From: Cristatella mucedo
Taxonomy: Eukaryota > Bryozoa > Phylactolaemata > Cristatellidae
Assembly (NCBI GenBank): GCA_009760855.2
Contig: WPIO01000012.1
Span: forward strand, 2,188,501-2,252,500
Reading direction: 5' to 3'
Length of the DNA: 64,000 bases
Shown: one piece after another, positions 11,591 to 22,579 of the stretch
How the letters are laid out: each line of letters begins with the position of its first letter
How positions within the stretch are numbered: the first letter of the stretch is position 1
The notes under the pieces: generated by a model
Seen by the model: only the letters and a program-made list of their open reading frames with translations
The model's database searches: none
What the model was told of the DNA's origin: nothing
Program-made: the position numbers and the translations under genes

Positions 11591-12610
11591 ACGAAATAAA
11601 CCGCCGACCACCCTTGCTCTGTGATCAAAATGTTCTCCATTGTATGGTATGCATAATGTGACCCTGAGTTTAACGTCATCATGATTATATTGCGTTTCAA
11701 AAAATTGCAGAGCCTAGAGTTATATCATCTTAAAAATTATCTAAGGTTGCTAGAAGTTACTTTAAACGGCCTCAATCTTATTCCACTAATTTAAAGATAG
11801 AGAAAGGAGGTCAAAATACCAGTGAAACTCGTTACTGACACAGCTCGTCCACTAACAATCGAAAACGGACAACATGCGTGTCCTTTACTTACCAACAGGG
11901 TTTCCCTTATCTAGTACATTAATTTGGTAACATTTCCTTTGTAACATAAAATACAGTAGTCCGAGAATCTGCCTACGGTTATAAATTTATGTGACAGACA
12001 CAACTATAGAACGTTTTTCTATATCTCTACAATTAGGCTGTAGAGTAGAATTTTAGGTCCATCTTTCATCTTTTGCTGGATTAGCACCAGTTTTCCCAAT
12101 AACTCATCATTGACACACGTCAAGAGCGGGCGGGGGTAGGTCAATTGAGAGTACGCACTCACCTGTCAAGACCAGACTGTAGGCGATAGCTAGGCCCAAT
12201 TTATTCTCACTACAACCTGGTCCCTGTTTCTTTTGTATACCTTTAAAGAACTTCGAAGCAAAAGCGAAGAGTTTTCACTTCGCAGACCAGACCACCTCTT
12301 TAGAAACTGTTCCTTAATTATTACGGGTCATGTGAGGACAACAAGAAAATATCTATTAGTGAAATTGTCTGCTGTTAAGCCGGTCGAGTAAAAAGATTTG
12401 CTAGCAAGCATCTGGGAGAATGGAATTGCCGGTTTGCCTAGTTAGGACTCTCGACCAATGTGTCGCGAACGTAACATTCCCTGAACTACTGCAAGTAATT
12501 TGGCTGTTACAAGTGCTAAACAAGAGCATATGTGGATGGGAAAATTATTAATACACTGAAAAATGCTAGCAATAGTGTCCTCGAAAAGCACTCGTTCATC
12601 GTAGTTAGCC
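11591..12610. other. Unassigned AT-rich sequence
   Basis: About 1 kb with no recognisable coding or repeat homology. Confidence 0.45.
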
Positions 12611-12614
12611 TTGG

Positions 12615-13215
12615 CAAAAGCATTTTCCCTAAACCTCGTACAAAGCTCAAATCCTTTGGAGACCGTGCCTTTAGTTCATATGCTCCCAAAGCCGGGAACT
12701 CCCTTCCGACTTGCGTCACGACATACCCTGGCTGGACCACAATTAGAAAGAATTAAAAACGCACCTATTTATGACAGCATTGAGAGGGTCCCGGCGATTC
12801 GTCCTTTATGTGCCTATGCGTGCTGACACTGTGCATGTTGCCACTACCATACTTGCATGCTGACCCTGCGCATGTCACATACACATAAATATAATTACAA
12901 ATAAATATAATTCATTTGTATAGTGCCCCAAGAGAAAATAATCTCTATTCAGACGCTGCACATATGCCTCGGGGCTCAAGCCCCACCACCTCAGCCAGAC
13001 CTTGGCCGGGGCAAGCACCTTAAGCGCTGGACCAAACCAGCTCTGCGAACCGTGTTATTCTTGTTGCTTATCAAGCACGATACCACTCACCATTTGATCG
13101 TGTTTCCTTTGCAGCAAATGCAAAGCGCCTAGCAAGAGATTGAGTTCTCTGACGGCGCTTTATCAAGTGTATTATTATTATTACTATTATTATTATTATT
13201 ATAAGCAAGGTTGTA
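12615..13215 (+). mobile_element. L2-like LINE 3' end, split by a SINE A insertion
   Basis: TCAAATCCTTTGGAGACCGTGCCTTTAGTTC to 12880 matches the end of the LINE coding region and UTR at 10640-10850. It resumes at about 13041 (ACCACTCACCATTTGATCGTG) and ends AGAGATTGAGTTCTCTGACGGCGC...TATTATTATT. Dead 5'-truncated copy. Confidence 0.85.
12897..13040 (-). repeat. SINE family A, full length, inside a LINE tail
   Basis: Minus strand: GAGCTGGTTTGGTCCAGCGC (box A TGGTCCAGC), AAGGTGCTTGCCC, GGGGCTTGAGCCCCGAGGC box B area, GAATAGAGATTATTTTCTCTTGGGGCACTATACAAAT. It breaks the LINE at 12615-13215. Confidence 0.88.
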
Positions 13216-13233
13216 GCTTTGAACCTCATCTTT

Positions 13234-13235
13234 CA

Positions 13236-13298
<63 letters not shown>

Positions 13299-13312
13299 TC
13301 TTTCTCTCTCTC
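13234..13312. repeat. (TC)n microsatellite
   Basis: Nearly pure CT dinucleotides with a few TTTC and TGTC breaks. Confidence 0.97.
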
Positions 13313-13842
13313 CTAGTTTCGCAATTTTGAGAGTCGATGCATAGCCGCACTGGCTACTATTGATCAAGACCACTAAAGAGAGCGTGACGAAGTTTTGCAT
13401 GGGACTAAAGAAGTTCGTAGGCGTTCGGTTTTGACCCGGGTGCTCGGCAGATTCTTGCTGACGAGTAACGAAGTACGGATGTGTTCAGTGTGCTCCGTTT
13501 TGGAAATGGCTTCGCTGCCGCGTAATGCAAACAAGAAAGCGGAAATTTATTATAGGCCGTATATTCATTTTGTTCCCGATTCCTTTGCAGGTCGTTTCGA
13601 ATTCCCGCTGATAGGTAGGCCTAAGCGGACTGCCAAGATGGTCGGTGGGCCTCCGATTATCCATGTGTGGCTCCATAAATTTGCCTCTGGAATTCATGCG
13701 TTTATACTCTACCTGTACTTGCCGATGCGATCGCAAAGCACAATCAAGCACTCTACTTGTGTGCACATGACACTCAGCTGTATCTATTCTCCGATCCCTC
13801 CAAGCCGTCAAGCAGGTCGAATTCACTCAGCTCCCTGTCTGC

Positions 13843-13884
13843 AAAAGTTTGCTGCCATCCACATAGGGATGGCAGCAAACTTTT
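13843..13884. repeat. Perfect 18-bp hairpin inside a LINE relic
   Basis: AAAAGTTTGCTGCCATCC is mirrored exactly at 13867-13884 with a 6-base loop ACATAG. The corresponding site in the LINE at 10020-10060 is only a weak palindrome. Confidence 0.93.
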
Positions 13885-14127
13885 CTCACATTGAATGACG
13901 ATAAAACCAGCTTGCTAGCTATGAGAAAACCGAGTGTGTTTCAGAAACAGAGAACCCTCTAAATCGGCACCACCCCCCCCCCCAGCAGATCTCGTGTTAC
14001 CTCTCTGCCCAAAATCTGGGCGTCCTTCTTCCAAAACAACTTCTCACTAGATGAGCACATCAGCTCCACAGCCAAATCTGCCCCCTTCATCTACGTAACG
14101 TTGCAAAAATTCGCGCGATGCTCGGAG

Positions 14128-14308
14128 CCGTGATGGCACACTAGGTAAGGCGGTTGCTTTTCACGAACACGGTCCCGAGGTCGCGGGTTCGAATCCTGCT
14201 GTAGGCAATCCTGTATTGCCGGTGCAAGCGATGGTGATAGCCGTTAAGTCTCGTCTGTCGCTACACAAAAGAGGCCGTTAAATCAGCTAGTATTTTTTAT
14301 ATGACAAC
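14128..14308 (+). repeat. SINE family B, nearly full length, nested in LINE
   Basis: GAGCCGTGATGGCACACTAGG, CGAGGTCGCGGGTTCGAATC (perfect box B), TGATAGCCGTTAAGTCTCGT, then GAGGCCGTTAAATCAGCTAGT with a T-rich end. It interrupts the LINE relic 13695-14815. Confidence 0.92.
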
Positions 14309-14815
14309 ATAGCCAAGCTGGCGCATGCCCTCACTAGTGTCGTTCCGACCTGACTTCCGTAGGTCACTACTCGTAGGTTTTCCGGTCCACGCAGTTTAGC
14401 TCGCTTACAGTCTGTGCAAGACGCTAGCTGCAGCTTGTGGCTTGTCTTCCGCAAACGTCGAGACTGCCGTATTACATCATCGCCCACCAATCTGCACCTG
14501 CTGGCTGCCCATCAAGCTCCGCGTCGACTCGAAGATGCGGCCTCTCACCGGTCAAAGTCGCTCCGTACACCAGCTTTGGCTTACCTGTCTGTATTAGTTT
14601 CACAGTAGGCCTTCACGTAGAACCGCCCGCCCAATCCGCTAGATTACTTGCGCCCTTAAATAACTTCAAATCCCTCGGAGACTGAGCCCTCGGTTACTAA
14701 ATCGGAGCTCTACCCGGCGCACACCGAGTCATCTTCTGTTCTGCTGACATTAAAAAAGAAGCTGGATACCAACCTGTTCTTCCAATCCTTAGCTCTGTCC
14801 GAGTAAATTGCCCCT

Positions 14816-15640
14816 TTAAGTAAGTGACTTCGACTGTTTAATGCGTGCTGTGCTATTAGTATATGGGCCGGTGGCGTTTATGGCCGCTGGTTTGCGAACC
14901 GTGCCGGTTTATTGGGAAATGGTTTTATGAGGGTGAGTCACACCCGCACAGGAGCAGGCAGTGAAGAGTAGCCGGATGGTTTGCGGTGTAACACTGCCAG
15001 CGTTGGCGGAATACACGACTTCATTTCGTCACGTGTCTGACCGTTAGATCGTCAGCTTACAGCGACTGTGTGCTGAGAAATGTGCATGTCGTGACTAATG
15101 GCAACAGTGACGCATTTGCCGGTGGACCTGTCTTTTTTCCTTCGTGCTTTGCTTACGTGCGTGCGATTGAGTGACTGTTACTAACCCGGGTCCAACTAAC
15201 CAGCAGCTGTGAGTCAATGGGTGCTTTTGCAGGCTTGTCTTAGCAGGGTACCTTGCGCTTTATTTATCATTGGCTCTTGCTTCTTTTGCAGTGAGTTGTA
15301 AAGCGGCCGAGTAGTGATTAAGTTCGTTACGGACTTATCAAGAAAAGCTTTTAAGAAATAAAAAAATTATAACAAAAGACTTAATACTATTAGTGTATTT
15401 AGGTGCGTGACCGTTTACTGCTTTTGTGTAAGTAGTCCTAAAGAAAGCTAAGCTTTTAAGCTTGTGTCGAAAACCGTCGCGGGTCTACAGTACCGAGAAC
15501 ACCACTGGGTATGCATTCCAGAGCGTAGACTGAGAGTAGCAACATGACCTATTCCAAGCAGTCACGATGTATTAGCCTAGATCTTATCGGCGGAGCATCC
15601 GCCCGCCTATTTTAATGCTCGAGGTCGGTTCGCGAACAGA
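14816..15640. other. Unassigned sequence
   Basis: No gene or repeat recognised. Confidence 0.45.
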
Positions 15641-15654
15641 TTAATGACTGGTTT

Positions 15655-16010
15655 ACCATTTGGCTAAGGGCAAGGTGCCGCGTGGCGGCGGCGGGGGGGG
15701 GGGGGGGGGGGGGGGGGCGGGGCAGTGGCATGAGCAGGAGGGAGCAGTAGCAGAAGCGAAAGCAGCAGCAGCAGCAACAGCAGCCGCCGCAAGCAATAGC
15801 AGCGCAAGCAGACATTCATTGTTAGGCGCAGCAGCGGCGACTGCAGAATCGGCACCAGCCGTAGCAGACGCTGCAGTGCAATTATGGTTGCAAACCGGAT
15901 GTAGCGGTCTCCACGTCCGAGCTCAACTAGGCCGCAAACGCAGCGCTCTAGCGAGCGCTGCGTTTGTCCCGGCCAACGCGCGACGAAGACCGGCGACGCC
16001 CCCTCACTGA
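15655..16010. other. GC-rich low-complexity block with G-run and CAG/GCA tract
   Basis: A run of about 25 G (15693-15717) is followed by GCAGCAGCAGCAACAGCAGCC-type repeats. Both strands give Ala/Gly or Leu/Cys-rich open frames with no ATG start on the + strand. I do not call a gene. An Ala/Gly-rich first exon is a known feature of some MYCBP2 proteins, but nothing here links it to the downstream exons. Confidence 0.6.
15935..15966. repeat. Perfect 13-bp hairpin
   Basis: CAAACGCAGCGCT pairs exactly with AGCGCTGCGTTTG around the loop CTAGCG; flanking GGCC/CGGCC bases extend the symmetry. Confidence 0.9.
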
Positions 16011-16079
16011 ACCTCGTATCGCGGCTTTCGACTGGTGGTTGCAGGACCAATGCACGGACGTGCGCTGACAGTAGCACGA

Positions 16080-17870
16080 CGCGGCTGCAATATAGGGTGC
16101 CCTTACCTTAAGATAAGAATTCCAAATTTATTGCACAGGAAAGTCTATTCTACAGCGATGGAGGGCTACAGGGTTCTAGACTCAGCCACGGCGCACAACA
16201 AATATCGTGCGGCCCGATTCCCAGAGTACAGCTCAGCCCAACACTGCCCAGGTACAACTTTGCGTAGCTTCGGCTTCTGTGCAGCCTAGCCATAGACAGC
16301 GTATCCGGTTCCTTTCCAATGCAATTCGGGAATCGCGAATAAAAACTACCGCTGCCGGGGGCGCCGGATAAACTAGAAAACTAAAAGATAGATATATTTG
16401 GTAAGGTGTTAACACCTAACACCAGACCACTTTCCGTGTCAAAACTAATTTGGCAGCTTACTAAATGAATATCATAGAAAGCCGCTATGAAGAATTATCC
16501 GAACGGTGCAGGAGCAAGGGGTGACGGCGAGAACTGTTCAAAGTGGATGTGGGCGCTAGGGGTTATGCGGGCAGGTCGACAACCTCGCTCCTGGGGTGCG
16601 TTGGCCTTCGCGGAAAGCTGCTGCAACAGGCAGTGAAAGAGCTTCGAAGTGCAGTTGAAGCCGGCAGTGCCTGGATTTGGTCGTAGTACTCGAACCTCTC
16701 GTGTGGGTACCGGCAACTAAGGAGTGGCTGAAGGTATGCGTAAATGTCTTGCAGGGCCCAATGGAGTCGTGTATATCGGGTGCTCAAACCAACGGTAAAA
16801 TCACCGATTTCCTATCGCGAAGAGGTTGCTAGAGAATCCATTCCTAGCTTTAACGGCAAGTCAAGTATCAATAACCTCTAGCTACTGTAGTCCTCTAAGG
16901 TGCAAGAGAAACTTGGAGTCAAGCGACTCAAGTTGCTGCGGTCCTCTAAGTTATGACCTTTAGCGGGGTCTATCGGGCTCAAGTCGGGCAAGCTTTAAAG
17001 GTAAGTTAACAGTCGAAGGCCTTTGTTTTTGAAGATCGTGTCACTCAGGCCCACATAAACGTGCGCAAAGTAGGGTCCCTCTCAGTCCATGGTCCTGAGG
17101 ACGAGGTGCACGAACCAGGAGTCTCTGTCGCGCTTGTCTTTGCTGTTGGCTGCTGCTCGTTCTTGTTCTGCCTCTGCACAACATGATTATCTGCACAACA
17201 GACGGGCAATGGTTTTTCATGATAGCTGGTTTGATCAGGCTGCTGGCCGGCCGAGATGAGCCGTGCTGCAGTTAATCGGGCCGAAACTCCGTTTGTAGCC
17301 TCGGTCTGTAGCTGATGATAAGACGACTAGCAGACAGCTGCCTCTGAATGCCAAAAGTAGTAATTGCTGGTTGTCAGTCATTCTACACCGAGTGGTGCAG
17401 TGAAAGAGTATTGTACAAACTATAAATGCTATTAATTTTTTTACGGGGTTATGGATAGTAAGAAACCACCAGGGGCTCACAATCATTAAGTTTAGGGCTA
17501 AAAAGACCAAAGAGCGAGCAAAAAGCAAAAGAAATGGGCGACTCTTTTTTTAAATACCCAAGGAGACCAAAATCATCTTCTGAAATGTCAGACGAGTCAA
17601 GGGCTAAAATATTGAAGTGGAAAAATGTCTTGATGAGCAAGATAAAGAAACCAAAGTTACACTTCTAGTTAAGACTAAAACAAGACAGAAATTAGTGATA
17701 ATTAAGACAATAGAGTTCAAGTATTGCAACAAGTTGAACCGGAGTTAGATTACAGTGACCCTACCCCACGGTCTGTAAAAACACTAGAAACGTTACTGCA
17801 CTAGTGTAAAGGGGATAGCAGCAGTTTTACGCCTGTGTTTCCAAAAGATTTACTCGACAAGATCTTCTCA
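16080..17870. other. Unassigned sequence
   Basis: No recognised gene. A short direct repeat occurs at 16880-16950 (ACTGTAGTCCTCTAAG and GCTGCGGTCCTCTAAG). Confidence 0.45.
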
Positions 17871-17879
17871 GCTCTATTA

Positions 17880-18350
17880 CAAAAGAAGGCGTGCAAATGG
17901 GGAGATGAGCCACTTATGTTTGATGTATTGTATATCAAGAGATGCAGTATTCTGCTTTTAATGTAAGTTATTCAGCAAGAACGCTAGCATTATTTATGTG
18001 CAAGAAAGTGGCTGTCAGGATTGAAAAAATCTGTCTACGATTTTTCCGCACATGAGTAGAGTCCATCACACCTATAAAGTTATCAAGCTTGGAGGGAATT
18101 GGAGGTTTGGATAGCAGAAGGCAAGACCATACATGAGACAATTCAAGAGAAGATTACGCAACAAGAAGAATACTGAAATCAGATCTTGGAGCACCTAATT
18201 GCATTAGCAATGGTACTTGATACTAAAAATTTAGCATTCCGTTGATCAAATGATGTTGGAAACATGAAAGGACAAGGGTATGAAAATGGCAGTAATATGA
18301 AAGGCAAGGAAAATAGGGTGCAGAAGAGGATACTGTGCATAAATCCAAGT
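17880..18350 (+). pseudogene. hAT-like/ZMYM-type (DUF4371) transposase relic
   Basis: Across several frames the + strand reads SVYDFSAHE.SPSHL, AWRELEVWIAEGKTIHETI and QILEHLIALAMVLDTKNLAF followed by R.SND. This order (SSHEKSKSHI-like, AWLELE..L..GKTID, then LAFRG) is the hallmark of the TTF-type/DUF4371 N-terminal part of hAT-related transposases and of ZMYM1-like proteins. The expected Trp and Gly codons have become TGA. The catalytic part is absent, so this is a dead fragment. Confidence 0.72.
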
Positions 18351-18539
18351 GACAACTAAGTATCTTGCATTGCCAACTCACCATGTCTAGTTGTGGTGCA
18401 GCAAAGAACTGCCTGGAGGCTGTGAATTTCTTTGCTTTTGTGCAGCAAATACCCAATTTTTTCTCAGCATGGCATTCTGTACACGCCGGCTAGCTGTCAA
18501 CAAGGCAGAAGCGGACACTGCGAACCTCTGAAGGAAATG

Positions 18540-19960
18540 GCTAGCGCCGTCCGACTGCTAAACACTCAACCCCGAGTTGGCCTTAAAGCGCGCGCTTTGA
18601 TTGCGGACGTAAAACTACCCACGTCGACAGCGGAGAGCGCGAGGCCGCAGAGCTCGCAGCTCGACTGTCCGTAGGATATCGGGCAGGCAGTGCATATCGT
18701 CTTTTTAATGCACACGATATTCGGCAGGCTAGCACGCGTCGTGCTGCGTTGGCGAGCTGAGGCGCCGGCCGAGAGTGAAAAGCACCGCGAGCCGGCAATT
18801 CGCGGACGCTGAGGGGCCGAGCTAAGATCTGCCGGTCGACTCTGCGCCGCATGCCATTAGCTGCTGTGGCATGCTCCAAATCCAGAGGTGGGGCTTTTAA
18901 GCAACGCAGCTACCGAAACGATAGGGTCCGTCGGCCGGCAGCGACGACGGCCATTGCAACGCAGTTCGTCCGTCGCGCGGAGGGCAGCTCGGCCTCGCCC
19001 GGCCGCGTTTAACTTTTGCCGGAAGGGGGCGTACTTCTGGTCGTTTCGCTTTATGCAGCCACGGACGAAAAGTCTTTTTAGGCACGGCTGAGGGGGCCGA
19101 ATGCGACAAGACGCCTGAAAAGGCTTAGCTTGCAACTTGGCGCAATTGCTTGGCATTCCTAGGAAAAGGACGTTTGCCGAGGACCCGTCGGCCCCTGAGG
19201 GCACATACTTCCGGCAAACATGTCCGATACTGGGGAGCTGCGCCGGAGGCGGCCCGAGTACCTGCTGAAGCCATCGCACATACGCTATGCGTTCAGCGCC
19301 GTATGCGGAGGCCAAGACACTGACAGGTATACGTTGCGAGCCATGACCGCAGGCAGTCGCCGCCGCTCGTCCTTGGCGCCGTGCACACTCCGTTAGGCTG
19401 GCCCGTTTGCCGTTCCCGCGGCTTCGCGCGCGCGAGCGGTGAGCTCTCGGCGAGCCACTCGTCGCCTTCGGAACCAAGGCGTCTATCGGGAGCTCCTTTT
19501 CTAGACGCTACGAAGAGCGCCCGGCCAGCCACCCGTGCTTCCGCTTCGCAAGCGTTAGCCTCGGCGCGCCGCCCGTTCGCGAACTTCCGTCCGGCCAGCG
19601 CACTCGGTCGTCCGGCGCGAAGTTACCTAACCTAGAGTCGCGGGACCTTTCGGCCGGCCGCGTCCACGATGCACCGCTGCGGCGTCGGCAGCGCTACTGC
19701 CGCAAAGATTGCCGCCTTCCGGCCAGCGCGCTTGGGTTGGACTCCCGCAGTTTTCCCATTTCTCTTTTCACGTGCCAGCCACGAGCAGATTGCGACCGGC
19801 CGAGCGTCGAGCAGGCGGTGCACGAAGCGAGAGCACTTAGCGCCACCGGAGTTCCCGTGCTTGAAATGTGTCGCTAGACTTGAAATGTCTAGCCGCACGC
19901 TCGCTACCCCTCCAGTTTCCACCGGTTCGTGGACTTGACAGTTGGCCACCCTGGTCTGCA
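18540..19960. promoter_or_regulatory. CpG-rich island, candidate promoter/5' exon region
   Basis: About 1.4 kb is visibly much richer in G+C and CpG than its surroundings (for example GCCGGCCGAG, CGCGCGCGAGCGG, GGCCGGCCGCG). Open frames on both strands (minus 18857-19477, 206 codons; plus ATG frame 19669-19938, 89 codons) have no homology that I recognise and are likely a by-product of low stop density. It lies about 10 kb upstream of the first supported MYCBP2 exon in the right orientation, so a promoter or non-coding first exon is possible but unproven. Confidence 0.45.
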
Positions 19961-20464
19961 TCTGCAGCTGCCGAGGTCATATCCTCCGTGTTTTTGGTGC
20001 CAATGTGAAATATCGAATTAAGGCTGCGAAAGCTACGAGGCGTAGAGGATGTAGTCCATTCTTGTTTGAAACTGCTTTCGAGGCAAATCATGCTTTCGTT
20101 GCAGTTTTGCACCACAGCTGTGTCAGACCATTTCGGAGGCGAATGTTAGTGTGCAACCCATGCTGCCGTTTTTTAATCCGCAGCGGCTGTATTCATTTAA
20201 CCGTTATCACGAAGGCCAAGCAAGCAGTGGAGCAGCAAGCTCAGTTCGAGGCACCGAGTGACCCCACTTGTCGGTAGAGAGTGTGCAGTACTGGAGGGGG
20301 TTAGAGGGGTAGGTAACCAGGAAGCCATGCACGGGGCACGGCCTCGTATAGAAGAGTCCGTGTACTGCAAAGAATTACTAATGCCAGCTGCGATAGTAAC
20401 TGTTAAGGCCAGTGTGAGAAGGATGAAAGAGAAGCAACAATGCAGGATATAATAGTTATAATAG

Positions 20465-21350
20465 CAAAGCACTTGTGTAGCACCATAAGAGAACTAAATG
20501 TTTAATTGGACCTTTAGATATACAGGAAAAGAAGCATTTCAATTTGGTAATGATAGCATGCTCAATTTCGGCTCATAGAAGCACACGAAGGACTCTGCTC
20601 ACGTGGTCGTAGCAACTTCTGTGAGGAATAAGTTGGTTGTTTTGCCTTTTTTTTAAATGTCTGGTCACAGGAAGCCATGCCATCAGTAGGTAATGAGTTC
20701 CAGGCTTTGGGAGCATAATACGGATTTCACGATCTCTGAGGCAGAGCCAAAAAATGACTTGAATCAGAAGAGTAGGTTTTACGATGCAAAGCCTGACAAG
20801 GAGGTTAGATAGCCGCGAGCAAGGGGAAGAAGTAACCTTAAAGTGAGTCAGAGAACCAAGGTCCATATGCTGCTTTATTAGTACCTGGTGCAATTCGGTA
20901 GGAGGTGGTGTAATGTGGTAGTTGTGACCTACACATCAGACAAGCCTATCTGCAGAGTTTTCTATTAAGTGTAAGCATCCTATAGCACCAGCACAAAGAT
21001 TTGCAATTGAGTTACAAAAGTCGAAACAGGATGTCAAAAAATGCATAAAGGATACACAAGAATAGGTTGTGTTATCCTTATCTTAGCAAGCCTGAGTTTT
21101 TGCAGTGATATGCAACTGAAAATCGACCGACTCGACTGTGGGGCATATGTGGTCATAGTGAAAAAAAACCACTCTGAAACAGTACAATAAGGTTGATTGC
21201 AGATGCTACATGAGATACTGCCTGAGCCCGTGATGGTGATGGTTAGGCTTACTAATTCGCTATTAACTCTAGGTTTGCCTTTAAATAGTAACCAGTTGCT
21301 TTTATCTTGATAAGATTTAAAAAGTTTGTTGCTATCTAAGAGCAAACGTC
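20465..21350 (-). mobile_element. L2-like LINE 3' half, decayed
   Basis: Minus strand begins near 21350 with the RT-connection part (SNWLLFKGKPRVNSELVSLT), then the thumb and UTR, and ends with the ATTTAGTTCTCTTATGGTGC tail near 20470. Several frameshifts. Confidence 0.8.
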
Positions 21351-21569
21351 AGAAATACATGCAGTAAGAGAGTGGAACCAGTTCGACTTGCTCGAAGGAA
21401 GGGATAGATCAAAGCATATGTACAGCTAAATGTCATTTGCATACCAATTTAGGTCAGAGTTATACTGGGCGATTACATCGGCATGATTAAGAGTCTACAT
21501 TGTGAAACGAAATGGTGTGATCACACAGCCACTGGGTATCCCATACTGTAGAGGCTCAGAGGATGGCAG

Positions 21570-21935
21570 CACTTTCTCTAATTTGATGGGGATAAAACCG
21601 TCTTACAAGTTATGGGCAAACCTTCTTCTACTACGTGCTTCTCAGAAATTGGGAAACCTGGCCCTAAACAGGTCTTGGCCAGCATTATCGCATGCAGCAT
21701 TTGAAGAAAATCTGGGTGTCCTTTTCCAAAGTGACCTTTCTTGAGTTGACCACAACAGCTCCAAAGCCGTCTGCCAACTTTAATTTATTTAACATTGCAA
21801 AAATTTGGGCCTGCCTAGACAAGGATACCGAAGCCAAGTACACCATGCATTTGTGCCATTCCATCTCCACTTTTATAACTCACTACTCGAAGGTCATCTC
21901 GCTTGGGCAGAGTTGTAGATGCCACATAGGTGTGG
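21570..21935 (+). mobile_element. L2-like LINE internal fragment
   Basis: Reads NLMGIKPSYKL (from NDDKT), EENLGVLFQSDLS and IAKIWACLDKDTEAK, matching 10040-10320 of the main LINE. It ends where a SINE A begins. Confidence 0.78.
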
Positions 21936-22080
21936 CCCAGTGTCAAATGTGCTCGCCTCAAACCACGGACAAGGTGATTGTATTTGATGACCAAGTTCGT
22001 GGGCTCGAGCCCCTTGGCATATGTGAAGTGCCTGAATAGAGATTAAGTTCTCTTAGGGCACTTTACAAATGAATGATATT
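21936..22080 (+). repeat. SINE family A
   Basis: GTTCGTGGGCTCGAGCCCC box B area, CATATGTGAAGTGCCTGAAT, AGAGATTAAGTTCTCTTAGG and a CACTTTACAAATGAATGATAT end. The 5' head is diverged. Confidence 0.85.
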
Positions 22081-22399
22081 GTTATGTATATTTATCCAGA
22101 GCATTGACTAGCATAGTCTTGGTACCTGGAGGGCAATATACTACTGCCACAATTGGCAGCTTGATATTATAGGCACCTAGTGTTAAAGATTCGATAGACC
22201 GCTTTGGGGGTTTATTGTGATTGAGAGGTACATGTGAGTTACCATAGGTAGCAACAGTGGTGCCATGTAAAGCAGACAAGTACTTCGTGTGCATCTACAG
22301 CAATTCTAACCTGACGACTTGTAGGTAGAGTTGGCAGCTGCGTTGGCTCATCTGCTTCACACTTTTTAGGAAACTGGTTCGTTCGGGAGTAAAAATAAA

Positions 22400-22578
22400 A
22401 AGAAATACTAGCTGATTTAACAGCCTCGTTTTGTATAGCAACAGAAGAGCCTTGAAGGCTATCACCACCACTTGCAGTGGCAATAAAGGATCGCCCACCA
22501 CAGGATTCGAGCCCACGACCTCCGGGTCGAGGTCGTGAAAAGCAACCGCCTTACCTAGTGAGCCATTACGGCTCAGTA
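22400..22578 (-). repeat. SINE family B, nearly full length
   Basis: Minus strand: GAGCCGTAATGGCTCACTAGG, GTCGTGGGCTCGAATCCTGT, GGGCGATCCTTTATTGCCAC, GGCTCTTCTGTTGCTATACA, GAGGCTGTTAAATCAGCTAG. A well-kept copy. Confidence 0.92.
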
Positions 22579-22579
22579 G

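Larger units (their letters stand above)
13695..14815 (+). mobile_element. L2-like LINE fragment, split by SINE B
   Basis: Starts with GTTTATACTCTACCTGTACTTGCC, matching 9870-9900 of the main LINE. The decayed RT end (TQLYL-like, LNDDKT-like) runs to 14120. A SINE B lies at 14128-14308, then the thumb/3' part continues (SVQDAS..., GCCCATCAAGCTCC) to about 14815. Multiple stops. Confidence 0.82.

Noticed and set aside
13395-13898. 167-codon plus-strand frame as a gene
   Set aside because: No ATG start, and its second half is a LINE relic in a non-LINE frame; the first half has no recognised homology.
14128-14308. tRNA gene suggested by perfect box B
   Set aside because: The tRNA-like head is followed by the body and tail shared by many copies; it is a SINE, not a working tRNA gene.
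15660-16010. Gly/Ala-rich plus-strand frame as MYCBP2 first exon
   Set aside because: No ATG, no conserved residues, no supported donor in the phase needed by the exon at 30337; low complexity alone is not evidence.
18857-19477. 206-codon minus-strand open frame
   Set aside because: Arg/Ala/Ser/Cys-rich with no known domain, inside a CpG-rich block where stops are rare by composition; overlapping frames exist on both strands.
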